Assembly (NCBI RefSeq): GCF_030269365.1
Contig: NZ_BSTF01000023.1
Location: 46,212 to 110,211 of the forward strand
Direction: 5' to 3'
Length of the DNA: 64,000 nt
DNA from: Lentzea sp. NBRC 102530
GTDB taxonomy: Bacteria > Actinomycetota > Actinomycetes > Mycobacteriales > Pseudonocardiaceae
The position numbers were made by a program, and so were the translations under genes. This document shows, piece by piece, positions 26,004-34,756 of the stretch (positions within the stretch are counted from its first letter, which is position 1; each line of letters starts with the position of its first letter). The notes under the pieces were generated by a model, which was given only the letters and a program-made list of their open reading frames with translations, did no database searches and was not told the DNA's origin.

Positions 26004-27220
26004 AGCAGGCGATGGAGGCCGCGACGGCGGATCTGGACGTGCGGCCGGGATTCGTGGGGGACGTGATGGCCGGGGGACGGCGGAGGCAGACGCGCAGGCT
26101 CGTGACGGTGACCGCGGTGGTGGCGCTGCTGGCGGGCGCGACGGCCGGGGTGGTGGTGACGCGCACGACGGAAGCCGAGCCGGCGGACTCGCGCGTGACG
26201 GCGGCGCCGACCGGTCCGTTCGCGGGTGACACCGATCTCCTCGCGACGGCACGGCACCTGTGGACCGATGCGCAGAAGCAGCCGTGGAAACCGACGGAGC
26301 CGGTGGTCGAAGTCACATCGCCGCCGAACGTGTTCTGGACGGGACAGGCGATGGCAGGACCGGTGGCCCTGGTCGCGCAGGAGGTCCGGGTGCACAACTC
26401 CGCGCGGCCCGCGACGCTCGTCGGTCTCGTGGCCGACGGCGTGGTGGTGAGCCGCGAGGTCGTCACGGAGGAGACGAAGAGCCGCGAGGCGGGCCTCTAC
26501 CGGTTCGGGCCCGCGGGCGACCAGTACGTGGTGCTGACGCTCGGCAAGACGGTGTCCTGGTCGTGGAAGGCGGTCCGGGGCGCCGACGGCCGGCTCAGCC
26601 GCTCCTGGGCCTCGGCCCCGGGCGACGCGAACGGCGCCGTCTACACGGTCGCGCAGCTGTCCGACCGGCCCGTGTTCGTGCGCGGCGACTCGGTGCCGAA
26701 GTCCGACGACTTCGCCCAGCAGGCGATCCTCGGCTCCGGCTACTACCCGCAGGGCCCGTTCATGCCCCATCCCGGCATCGGCTGGAACGGGCAGCAGTGC
26801 GCGACGGACGCGCCCCCGCAGCCGAGCAGCTGGCCTGGCATGAACGTGCCTACGGCACAACAGGAACTCCAGAAGCGCGCGCTGCTCGACTACCTGGTCA
26901 GCTGGGACTCGGCCGGCACCTGGAGCGTCTGCGCATGGCTGCCGGACGGGCGCCACGCGCTGATGTTCGAGGCGTACGGCGAGCTCTACGGCGTGCTGTA
27001 CCGGCCGGACGGCACGTTCAGCGCGCCCGCGTTCGGCGGCAAGGCCGTCAAGGGGCAGCCGGCGGTGCTGCCGCTCCCCGACGGCCAGGGCACGATCGTC
27101 GCCGACTTCAACGGCTACCTAGGCCCGCAGGGGCGCGAGCACGCCTGGCTGGCCCCTGCCGGCACCAAGGAGGTCACCGTGGTGCAGCAGGGCGTGTCCA
27201 CCGTGGTCCAGCTGCCCTGA
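25994..27220 (+). CDS. membrane-anchored hypothetical protein, partner of the ECF sigma factor
   Basis: A 408 aa protein with a short cytoplasmic N-terminus (to ~35), one transmembrane helix (LVTVTAVVALLAGATAGVVV, ~36-56) and a large extracytoplasmic domain with paired Cys residues (QQCAT, SVCAWLP). The layout is that of proteins encoded downstream of SigE-family sigma factors. The cytoplasmic part is too short for a standard zinc anti-sigma domain and has no HxxxCxxC motif. It could act as an unusual anti-sigma factor or be a co-expressed envelope protein. GTG start overlapping the sigma gene by 10 bp. Confidence 0.75.
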   Translation: MELKQAMEAATADLDVRPGFVGDVMAGGRRRQTRRLVTVTAVVALLAGATAGVVVTRTTEAEPADSRVTAAPTGPFAGDTDLLATARHLWTDAQKQPWKPTEPVVEVTSPPNVFWTGQAMAGPVALVAQEVRVHNSARPATLVGLVADGVVVSREVVTEETKSREAGLYRFGPAGDQYVVLTLGKTVSWSWKAVRGADGRLSRSWASAPGDANGAVYTVAQLSDRPVFVRGDSVPKSDDFAQQAILGSGYYPQGPFMPHPGIGWNGQQCATDAPPQPSSWPGMNVPTAQQELQKRALLDYLVSWDSAGTWSVCAWLPDGRHALMFEAYGELYGVLYRPDGTFSAPAFGGKAVKGQPAVLPLPDGQGTIVADFNGYLGPQGREHAWLAPAGTKEVTVVQQGVSTVVQLP

Positions 27221-27290
27221 AGCCCTGCCTCGGCGCTGTCCTACACGTCTGTCAGGTGGCAGTGGCGGCCGAGGGACCCGGAGGCGGTGC

Positions 27291-29021
27291 TTAGCCGTGC
27301 CAGGAGCGCCACAGCGTCGCGTACGTGCCGTCCCTGGCCACCAGGTCGTCGTGCGAGCCCAGCTCCACGACGCGGCCCGCGTCGACGACCGCGATCCGGT
27401 CGGCGTCCCGCGCGGTCTGCAGCCGGTGCGCGATCGCGATCACCGTGCGTCTCTCCCGCACGGCCGCGATCGCGCGCTCGGCGTGCCTGGCCGTCGCCGG
27501 GTCCAGCGAGGACGTCGCTTCGTCCAGCACCAGCGTGTGCGGGTCGGCGACCTCGACGCGGGCCAGCGCGAGTTGCTGCGCCTGCGCGGGATCCAGCTCC
27601 ACGCCACCCGCCCCGAGTCGCGTCTCCAGGCCGTCGGGCAACTCGTCGAACCACCGCGCGCCGACGAGCTGCAACGCCTCGAGCAGCTTCTCGTCGGGAG
27701 CGTCCGGCGCCGCCATCGCCAGGTTCTCCCGGACCGTGCCGATGAACACGTGGTGCTCCTGCGTCACGAGGACGATCCGCTGCTCGCCCGCGGCCGCGAG
27801 GTCCGCGACCGGCGCGCCACCGACCAGCACCGACCCCTGTGACGGCCTGTCGACGCCCGCGATCAGCCTGCCGAGCGTCGACTTGCCCGCGCCGGAGACC
27901 CCGACGATCGCCAGCCGTTCTCCCTGCTGCACCACGAGATCGACGCCGTGCAGCACCTCGTGTCCGTCCACATAGGAGTAGCGGACGCCCCGCACCTCGA
28001 TGCGGTCGTCTGCCGGCTCGCGCACCTCCGGTGAGGCTTCACCGTGCGCCCCGATGCCCTCGATCCGCGCGAACGAGGCTCCTGCGCGTTGCAGGAACTC
28101 GATCCAGAACATGATGCGTTCCATCGGTTCGACGAGCCGCCACACCCACAGCACCGCCGTGACGACGACCTCGAGCCGCACCCCGTCGTTCGCGTAGAAG
28201 AAACCGCCGACCAGCAGCACGAGCACGGCCGGCACGACGTTCAGGAAGGTGGTCGCGGGGAACAGCACGTTCCGCAGCCGCAGCGTACGCATCCGGGCCC
28301 GGAACGCCCGCGCGATGGCGTCGTCCGCGGCCGCGACCATCCGGTCCCTCAGCCCGTACGTCTCGATCGTCCGGCTGCCCTCACCGACCGCCGCGGAGAT
28401 CTCGGCGACGTCACCGTTCGCCTCGCTCTCGACGAGGTACGCCTCGCGCGCACGGACGAGGTACCAGTGCGTCGCCCACACCACGAACGGCATCCCGGCC
28501 AGCGACACGAGCCCCAGCACGGGATCCAGCCAGAACACCGCCACGAACACGACGACGAGGTGCACGGCGCCTGTGAGCACCTCGGGCACGCCGTCCCGCA
28601 ACGCCTGGCCGACCACGCCGACGTCGCTCGTCACGCGGGTGAGCAGGTCGCCGGTGCTCAGCCTGTCGACCACCCGCGCGGGCAACGCCAGCGTCCGCGT
28701 CACCGCCCCCTCCCGCAGCGACGCGAGGAACCGTTCGCCGAGCCGCGCCGTCAGCAGAGCGCTGTACCGCACCAGCAACAGGTGCGCCAGCGCGGCACTG
28801 ACCACACCGAGCGCGAGCACGTCCACGGTGGACAGCGTCAGCGTGCCCGCCTCCACCCCGCCGACGATCTTGCCGAGCAGGTAGGGCCCGGCCAGCGCCG
28901 ACACCGCCGACAGCGCCGTCATCAGCAGCACCACGGCCAGCGCGGGGCGTTCGCCGCGCAGCAGCTGCACGGCCGCCTGCCGCACCTCACGCCGGTCCGC
29001 GACCGGCAGCCTGGTGATCAT
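27291..29021 (-). CDS. ABC exporter subunit 2 (intact Walker A, degenerate signature)
   Basis: ABC transporter half with fused membrane and ATPase domains, 576 aa. Six helices occupy ~residues 25-300. The ATPase domain has Walker A GVSGAGKST, Walker B TLVLDEATSS and switch His in IAIAHRLQ, all intact. The signature, normally LSGGQ, is LDPAQ (GVELDPAQAQQLALAR). The partner encoded immediately upstream has the reverse defects. The pair therefore forms a heterodimeric exporter with one working ATP site. ATG start overlapping subunit 1's stop by four bases. Substrate unknown; such pairs export lipids, peptides or drugs. Confidence 0.88.
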   Translation of the reverse strand: MITRLPVADRREVRQAAVQLLRGERPALAVVLLMTALSAVSALAGPYLLGKIVGGVEAGTLTLSTVDVLALGVVSAALAHLLLVRYSALLTARLGERFLASLREGAVTRTLALPARVVDRLSTGDLLTRVTSDVGVVGQALRDGVPEVLTGAVHLVVVFVAVFWLDPVLGLVSLAGMPFVVWATHWYLVRAREAYLVESEANGDVAEISAAVGEGSRTIETYGLRDRMVAAADDAIARAFRARMRTLRLRNVLFPATTFLNVVPAVLVLLVGGFFYANDGVRLEVVVTAVLWVWRLVEPMERIMFWIEFLQRAGASFARIEGIGAHGEASPEVREPADDRIEVRGVRYSYVDGHEVLHGVDLVVQQGERLAIVGVSGAGKSTLGRLIAGVDRPSQGSVLVGGAPVADLAAAGEQRIVLVTQEHHVFIGTVRENLAMAAPDAPDEKLLEALQLVGARWFDELPDGLETRLGAGGVELDPAQAQQLALARVEVADPHTLVLDEATSSLDPATARHAERAIAAVRERRTVIAIAHRLQTARDADRIAVVDAGRVVELGSHDDLVARDGTYATLWRSWHG

Positions 29022-30523
29022 CGGCTCTCCTCCAGCCGCACGACCTGGTCCGCCTGTCCCGCCCACAACGGCGACGACGACACCACGACCGTGGTGCGCC
29101 CCGCCCGCCGCTGCCGCACCCTCTTCGCCACCGCGGCCTCGGTGACGGCGTCGAGCGCCGACGTGGGCTCCACCAGCACCAGCAGCTCCGGCTCGCTCAG
29201 CAACGCGCGCACGAGCCGAAGCCGTTGCCGCTGACCGCCGGACACGTTGCGCCCCTGCGACTCCAGGTGCGAGTCGAGCCCGTCCGGCAGCGCCTCCACG
29301 ACGTCCACGGCGGCTGCCGCGTACAGCGCCTCGTCCAGTTCGCGGTCGAGGTGCTCCCCCACCGAGACGGCCTCGCGCACGGTGCCGGGGAACAGGTAGT
29401 CGTCGTTGTCCGCCACCACACCGGGCAGCCGGTCGACCGCGTCCCTGGCCAGGGTCGCGTTGGCCGACACGACCACCGTCAACGCGCCCGTCTTCACGTC
29501 CAGCGGCCCGGGATCGTCGCTCTTCTCGTCCGGCTGCAACCGCAGCACGTCGATCACCCGCCGCGCCGACACCAGCGCACGAGGAATCGCGTCCGCACCT
29601 TCCATGAAGAACGCCACGGGCACCGTCAACGTGGTGACGTACAGGTAGACCGCGAGCATCTCCTCGATCGTGATCGCCCCGGACACCACCATCCGCGCCA
29701 CGATCCACGTGACCACGGCGAGGAACAACGCGGGCAGCCCCCACGTCACCGCCTGCACCCAACTGAGCCAGGCCGACACCCGGTACCCGTCCCGCAGCAC
29801 CTCGCGCGACATCCCGCGGAACCGAGCCTCGAACGCCGGCTTCCCGCCGATGCCGGACAACACCCGCAGGCCGCCGACGATGTCCCCGGCCCGAGCGCTC
29901 AGCTCCCCCTGCCGTTCCCGGTACCCGGCTTCCACCTCGTGCAGCCGCTTCAGCACCGGCCCGGTGACCAGCGCGAGCACCGGCACCCCGAGCAACACCA
30001 CGACAGCGACCAGCGGCGAGATCCGCACCAGCAAAACGGCGGTGGCCGCGTACGCGATCACCGCCCCCACCCCGGGACCGGTACTGGTCAACGCGTGCGC
30101 CAACCGCGCCGTGTCGCCGTTCTGCAGGTACGTGAGCTCCCCTGTGGACAGCTTCCGCCGCACCACCCCGCCCAGCCGGGTGACGTGCCGCACCACGACC
30201 TGCGCGGTCCGCAACGCGGCGTCGGTGCGCACCAACGTCATCGTCCGGTGCCGCGCGATGAACACCAACGCCAACCCGACACCCACGAGCACGAGGGCCC
30301 CGCACCACCACAACAGAGCTACCCGGTCACCGCCCCTCAGCCCGTCCTCGACGGCTCGTGAGATGAGGTACGGCGGCACCATGAGCCCGCACATGGACAC
30401 CGACCCCCACCACGCCCCGGCGAGCACCCGCCCGCGCTGCACGCGCACGAGCCACCACAGGTACCGCCAGGGCGAGCGCAGATCCGGAACCCCGGGATCG
30501 TCGTGAGGAACGTGTCGGGCCAT
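29018..30523 (-). CDS. ABC exporter subunit 1 (no Walker A, intact signature)
   Basis: ABC exporter half of 501 aa, shorter than normal because the ATPase domain is reduced. The membrane part (~residues 25-310) has six helices. Where Walker A should be there is only VVVSANATLARDAVDRLPG, with no GxxGxGKS. The signature VSGGQRQRLRLVRALL is intact. Walker B is LLVLVEPTSALD, retaining the catalytic Glu but with Val for the Mg-binding Asp, and the switch His is lost (VVVSSSPLW). It would supply the signature for the site formed with subunit 2. It lies 15 bp after the MFS gene and is coupled to subunit 2 by ATGA. Confidence 0.87.
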   Translation of the reverse strand: MARHVPHDDPGVPDLRSPWRYLWWLVRVQRGRVLAGAWWGSVSMCGLMVPPYLISRAVEDGLRGGDRVALLWWCGALVLVGVGLALVFIARHRTMTLVRTDAALRTAQVVVRHVTRLGGVVRRKLSTGELTYLQNGDTARLAHALTSTGPGVGAVIAYAATAVLLVRISPLVAVVVLLGVPVLALVTGPVLKRLHEVEAGYRERQGELSARAGDIVGGLRVLSGIGGKPAFEARFRGMSREVLRDGYRVSAWLSWVQAVTWGLPALFLAVVTWIVARMVVSGAITIEEMLAVYLYVTTLTVPVAFFMEGADAIPRALVSARRVIDVLRLQPDEKSDDPGPLDVKTGALTVVVSANATLARDAVDRLPGVVADNDDYLFPGTVREAVSVGEHLDRELDEALYAAAAVDVVEALPDGLDSHLESQGRNVSGGQRQRLRLVRALLSEPELLVLVEPTSALDAVTEAAVAKRVRQRRAGRTTVVVSSSPLWAGQADQVVRLEESR

Positions 30524-30538
30524 ACCCCGACCTTGCCA

Positions 30539-31705
30539 TCACTCAGCAGGCACCACGACCGATTTCGCCTTCAGGCTAATCACACCAACGGCCGTGGCGC
30601 CCAACGCCGCGATGAACGCAAACGCATAGAAGCCCCACGGGTGCGCCAGTCCAGCCGTGAGCAACGCACCTCCGAGGAGAGGCCCACTAATGGCACCCAA
30701 CCGCCCCACCCCAGCGGCCCACCCGATGCCAGTAGCCCGGTTCTCCTCGTAAACCCGACCGGCAAAGGCATACACGAGCACCTGAGCGCTGAACACGAAG
30801 CACCCGGCCAAGAACACCGCGACGTACACCCCGACCCCGGGCAACTTGACGCTCAACAGCGCCAAGAACACCACGGCCCCGGCGAACCACCCGACAGCCG
30901 CAGGCCTGACGCCGATCTTGTCCGCCACCGCACCGGCGACGAGAAGCCCGACCACAGCACCGATGTTGAGCGTCAGCAACAACGCCAACGCCGTCCCGAG
31001 CTCGTACCCGGCGCTGCGCATGATCTGCGGCAGCCAGGTGTTCAACCCGTACACCAACAACAACCCCATGAACGAGGCGACCCAAAAGGCCACAGTGGCC
31101 TTCCGCAACCCGGGCCGGAACAACGACCCGACAGCCTCCAGCGCGGGAGCCTTCCGCACCACGGTCTCCGGCAAGTGCTTGACCATCAACGGAATCAGCA
31201 CCAGCGCGGGCAACGCCCCCACCACGAACAGGGCCCGCCACCCCCACTCGGGAATGAGCACGATCCCCAGCAACGCAGTGATGACGGCACCCACGTGGTA
31301 CCCGGTCATGATCAGCGTGGTGGCCCGCCCACCCCGCTGCGGCCGAGCCTCGTTGACCAACGCGATAGCGGTGGGCAAACACCCACCGAGCCCAAGCCCC
31401 GCGAGGAACCGCAGCACCCCGAACGTCGTCGCGTCCGGCGCGAACGCACACGCCAGCGTGAACACCGAGAACCCGGCCACCGCGAAGATCATCACCTTGC
31501 GCCGCCCGATGACGTCGGTGATCGTCCCGATGACCAACGCACCGATCATCATCCCGACCAGACCGGCCGTGGACACAGCACTGGCGGAGGCGGTGGTGAG
31601 CAGCTTCTCCTGCAACAGCACGGGAATGACCGTGCCGAGCACCACTAGGTCAAAGCCGTCCAACAGCACCGCGGTCCAGCAAAGCGGCAACACCCACTTG
31701 TTCAC
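30539..31705 (-). CDS. MFS transporter, aromatic acid:H+ symporter (AAHS)-like
   Basis: Major facilitator with about 11-12 helices, 388 aa. Family features: LLDGFDLVVLGTVIPVL in helix 1, the loop motif GTITDVIGRRKVMIF, and FLAGLGLGGCLPTAIALVNE in helix 4, as in aromatic-acid:proton symporters (PcaK/BenK type). It is shorter than typical AAHS members (~440 aa). The GTG at 31705 follows GAGGAG; the frame remains open far upstream but that part lies in the family 1 repeat and encodes no recognisable protein. Probably co-transcribed with the two ABC subunits. Substrate unproven. Confidence 0.82.
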   Translation of the reverse strand: MNKWVLPLCWTAVLLDGFDLVVLGTVIPVLLQEKLLTTASASAVSTAGLVGMMIGALVIGTITDVIGRRKVMIFAVAGFSVFTLACAFAPDATTFGVLRFLAGLGLGGCLPTAIALVNEARPQRGGRATTLIMTGYHVGAVITALLGIVLIPEWGWRALFVVGALPALVLIPLMVKHLPETVVRKAPALEAVGSLFRPGLRKATVAFWVASFMGLLLVYGLNTWLPQIMRSAGYELGTALALLLTLNIGAVVGLLVAGAVADKIGVRPAAVGWFAGAVVFLALLSVKLPGVGVYVAVFLAGCFVFSAQVLVYAFAGRVYEENRATGIGWAAGVGRLGAISGPLLGGALLTAGLAHPWGFYAFAFIAALGATAVGVISLKAKSVVVPAE

Positions 31706-31959
31706 GCGCACTCTCCTCGTCGAGGTGATGCCGTGCATCGTGGGCCTTGAGCCAGACAGCGGGGAGTCCGGTTTCCACTCAGCGGAAAGCTGTCGACCGC
31801 AGACAGGGGGCGAGACGGATGGGAGCAGCAGGAAGACGGGGCAGGGGTGGAACGGCAGCCGGAAAGGAGAAGCGGGACAGGATGAGCGGGGCGAAGGGAG
31901 CAGGGCGGCCCGGGGCGAGGCGAGTGGGGCAGGGCGGGCGGAGCGCGAGGCAGCCAAGA

Positions 31960-32320
31960 GCTGGGCAACCAATGGCTTGAGGGGACGAAGCCGCAGGCGA
32001 GGCCGACCGAGCGCAAGCATCGCGACGGCGCAGCCGAGCTCGCCGAGACCCAACGCAATGCCGGAGGCGAGCCGACCGTCTTGGCTGAACCGTCCAGCCG
32101 GTATCCATGACGTGCCAACGGAACCCAGCCACGCACCCGAAGGGATTGGGGCTTGACTTCGGGTGCGAGGTGCTACCACTCGTGGCTCGGCCGGGCGCTT
32201 TTCAGCCCGGCCGAGCCGGTCCGGCCAGCGCCTCGCAAGGGCCCCGAAGTCAAGCCCCGATCCCTGTCGACGCGCCAGCGGCGATGACGCAACCAAAGCT
32301 CGTCCAGGTCTGCACCAAAC
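31960..32320 (+). repeat. dispersed palindromic repeat, family 1 copy B
   Basis: The 699-bp gap between the MFS gene and atpD (31706-32404) contains this repeat, a purine-rich stretch (31790-31950) and the atpD terminator. The 123-bp core is 32142-32264. Its ends, GGGATTGGGGCTTGACTTCG and the complement, match at 19 of 20 positions. The centre has a perfect 13-bp stem, GGCTCGGCCGGGC with GCCCGGCCGAGCC, around an 8-base loop. A further GCGAGG/CCTCGC pair lets the whole core fold as one long hairpin. Flanks match copy A (inverted) and copy C. It marks the atpD-side edge of the block between atpD and atpC. Confidence 0.85.
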
Positions 32321-32352
32321 GGGACCACCGCACTGGTGACGCGACACGCAAA

Positions 32353-32385
32353 AGGGCCGTCCCTCCAAAATGGAGAGACGGCCCT
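32353..32385 (-). terminator. terminator downstream of atpD
   Basis: Two 15-base arms, AGGGCCGTCCCTCCA and TGGAGAGACGGCCCT, pair with one mismatch around an AAA loop. On the minus strand the hairpin is followed by TTT. It lies 20 bp past the atpD stop and ends the atp operon before atpC, in agreement with atpC being transcribed separately. Confidence 0.8.
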
Positions 32386-32404
32386 CAGCAAGCAACCAGA
32401 AACC

Positions 32405-33832
32405 TCAGTTACCGGCCAGCTTCTTGGCGTTGGCCTCGACGTCGTCCAACCCGCCGCAGGAGAAGAACGCCTGCTCCGGGAAGTGGTCGAACTCGCCCTT
32501 GCACACGCGGTCGAACGCCTCGACCGTGTCCTTGATCGGCACGAACGACCCGGGCTGCCCGGTGAACTTCTCCGCGACGAAGAAGTTCTGGCCGAGGAAG
32601 CGCTCGAGACGACGCGCGCGACCGACGAGGACCTTGTCCTCCTCGGAGAGCTCGTCCATGCCGAGGATGGCGATGATGTCCTGCAGCTCCTTGTACTTCT
32701 GCAGGATCCGCTTCACCTCCTGGGCGACCCGGTAGTGCTCCTCGCCGACGATCGACGGCTCGAGGATTCGAGACGACGACGACAGCGGGTCGACAGCCGG
32801 GTAGATGCCCTTCTGGGAGATCGGACGGGAAAGCTCCGTCGTCGCGTCCAGGTGGGCGAAGGTGGTCGCCGGGGCGGGGTCGGTGTAGTCGTCCGCGGGC
32901 ACGTAGATGGCCTGCAGCGAGGTGATCGACTTACCGCGCGTCGAGGTGATGCGCTCCTGGAGCTCACCCATCTCGTCGGCCAGCGTCGGCTGGTAACCCA
33001 CGGCGGAAGGCATGCGGCCCAGCAGGGTCGACACCTCGGAACCGGCCTGGGTGAAGCGGAAGATGTTGTCGATGAAGAGCAGCACGTCCTGGTTCTGCAC
33101 GTCGCGGAAGTACTCCGCCATCGTGAGAGCGGACAGCGCGACGCGCATACGCGTGCCGGGCGGCTCGTCCATCTGACCGAAGACGAGAGCGGTGTCCTGG
33201 AGAACACCCATCTCTTCCATCTCGAGGTGGAGGTCGGTGCCCTCACGGGTGCGCTCACCGACGCCGGCGAACACCGACGTACCGGAGAACTCGCGGGCGA
33301 TACGCGTGATCATCTCCTGGATGAGCACGGTCTTGCCGACACCCGCACCGCCGAACAGGCCGATCTTGCCACCCTTGACGTACGGGGTGAGCAGGTCGAT
33401 GACCTTCACGCCGGTCTCGAGGATTTCGGTCTTGCCCTCGAGCTGGTCGAACGACGGAGCCTTGCGGTGGATGCCCCACTGCTCGCCGTCGCGGCCGAGG
33501 CCCGGCTCGTCGAGGCAGTCACCGAGGGCGTTGAACACGTGGCCCTTGACGACGTCACCGACGGGAACCGAGATCGCCTTGCCGGTGTCGGACACCGGCG
33601 CGCCGCGGACGAGGCCGTCGGTCGGCTGCATCGAGATGGTGCGGACGAGGTTGTCGCCGAGGTGCTGCGCGACCTCGAGGGTCAGCGTCTTGGCGACGGC
33701 CTCGAACGTGATGTCCACGTTCAGGGCGTTGAACAGCTCGGGCACGGCGTCGCGCGGGAACTCCACGTCGACGACCGCACCGATCACCCGGACCACACGG
33801 CCGGTGCGGGTGGTGGTGGCAGTAGCACTCAT
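32405..33832 (-). CDS. atpD: ATP synthase F1 beta subunit
   Basis: Catalytic beta subunit of F1, about 475 aa. Walker A is GGAGVGKT in LFGGAGVGKTVLIQEM; the catalytic Glu lies in GVGERTREG; Walker B is VLLFIDNIFRF; the DELSEED-loop equivalent is GMDELSEEDKVLV. Two in-frame ATGs are close: 33841 (overlapping the atpG stop) and 33832; the second is preferred because homologs begin with MSAT-type sequences, but this is uncertain. It is the last gene of the main atp operon here, because atpC does not follow. Confidence 0.96.
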   Translation of the reverse strand: MSATATTTRTGRVVRVIGAVVDVEFPRDAVPELFNALNVDITFEAVAKTLTLEVAQHLGDNLVRTISMQPTDGLVRGAPVSDTGKAISVPVGDVVKGHVFNALGDCLDEPGLGRDGEQWGIHRKAPSFDQLEGKTEILETGVKVIDLLTPYVKGGKIGLFGGAGVGKTVLIQEMITRIAREFSGTSVFAGVGERTREGTDLHLEMEEMGVLQDTALVFGQMDEPPGTRMRVALSALTMAEYFRDVQNQDVLLFIDNIFRFTQAGSEVSTLLGRMPSAVGYQPTLADEMGELQERITSTRGKSITSLQAIYVPADDYTDPAPATTFAHLDATTELSRPISQKGIYPAVDPLSSSSRILEPSIVGEEHYRVAQEVKRILQKYKELQDIIAILGMDELSEEDKVLVGRARRLERFLGQNFFVAEKFTGQPGSFVPIKDTVEAFDRVCKGEFDHFPEQAFFSCGGLDDVEANAKKLAGN

Positions 33833-33833
33833 G

Positions 33834-34748
33834 TCACTCATCACTTCCTGCGCCACCGGTAAGCGCGGCAGCGCCACCGACGATCTCGCTGATCTCCTGG
33901 GTGATCTGGGCCTGACGGGCCGAGTTCGCCGCCCGGCTGAGGTTCCGGACCAGCTCCGTCGCGTTGTCCGTCGCGGCCTTCATGGCCGTACGACGGGCAG
34001 CCGACTCCGAAGCCGCCGCCTCCAGCATGGCGGAGAACAGGCGAGTCTTCACGTACTTGGGCAGCATCGCACCCAGCAGCGCCTCCGCGCTGGGTTCGAA
34101 GTCGTACACCGCACGCGGACCCTTGGGGGTCTCGCCGGTGTACTCGACCTCCATCGGCGCGATGCGCTTGGCGGCCGGCGTCTGGACCAGCATGGACTTG
34201 AACTCGGTGTACACGACGTGGATCTCGTCCACGCCCTGCGCGCCGTTCTCCGTGCCTTCCAGGAACGCGTTCACCACAGCGTCACCGGCCTCGACGGCGT
34301 TCACGTAGTGCGGGGTCTGCGAGAACCCGCTCCACGATCCCGTGACCTCGCGGCGGCGGAACTGGTAGTAGCCCTGACCCTTGCGGCCGGCCACGTACAG
34401 CACCGGCTCCTTGCCTTCGGACCGGAGCAGCTCCAGGAGCTGCTCGGCGGCCTTGAGCACGTTGGCGTTGTAACCGCCGCACATGCCCTTGTCGCTCGTG
34501 ATCACCAGCACCGCGGCGCGCTTCGGGTTCGCGCGTTCCGTCAGCAGCGGGTGGTCGAGGTTCGCCGAGGCCTCGGCCAACGCGGAGAGAACGTTCGTGA
34601 TCTCGTCCGCGTACGGCCGGGAGGCCGCGACCCTGGTCTGCGCCTTCGCGAGGCGAGACGTCGCGATGAGCTCGTAGGCCTTCGTGATCTTCTTGGTCGA
34701 GTTGACCGTTCGGATCCGTTGGCGGAGCTCCCGAATCTGTGCGCCCAT
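33834..34748 (-). CDS. atpG: ATP synthase F1 gamma subunit
   Basis: Gamma subunit, the rotating central shaft of F1, 304 aa. The N-terminal helix MGAQIRELRQRIRTVNSTKK with ITKAYELIATSRL is the conserved coiled-coil strand, the Rossmann-like middle has LVITSDKGMCGGYNANVL, and the C-terminal helix contains AMKAATDNATELVRNL. ATG start 8 bp downstream of atpA. Its stop is one base from the preferred atpD start. Confidence 0.96.
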   Translation of the reverse strand: MGAQIRELRQRIRTVNSTKKITKAYELIATSRLAKAQTRVAASRPYADEITNVLSALAEASANLDHPLLTERANPKRAAVLVITSDKGMCGGYNANVLKAAEQLLELLRSEGKEPVLYVAGRKGQGYYQFRRREVTGSWSGFSQTPHYVNAVEAGDAVVNAFLEGTENGAQGVDEIHVVYTEFKSMLVQTPAAKRIAPMEVEYTGETPKGPRAVYDFEPSAEALLGAMLPKYVKTRLFSAMLEAAASESAARRTAMKAATDNATELVRNLSRAANSARQAQITQEISEIVGGAAALTGGAGSDE

Positions 34749-34756
34749 GGCTCAGA

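Noticed and set aside
31706..32395. An N-terminal extension of about 230 codons on the MFS transporter
   Set aside because: It lies in the family 1 repeat, has no recognisable protein features, and a strong ribosome site marks the GTG at 31705.
25408..32404. Integrative element between atpD and atpC
   Set aside because: No integrase, tRNA target or clear direct repeats at both ends were found; the block is described as an insertion relative to the usual gene order only.
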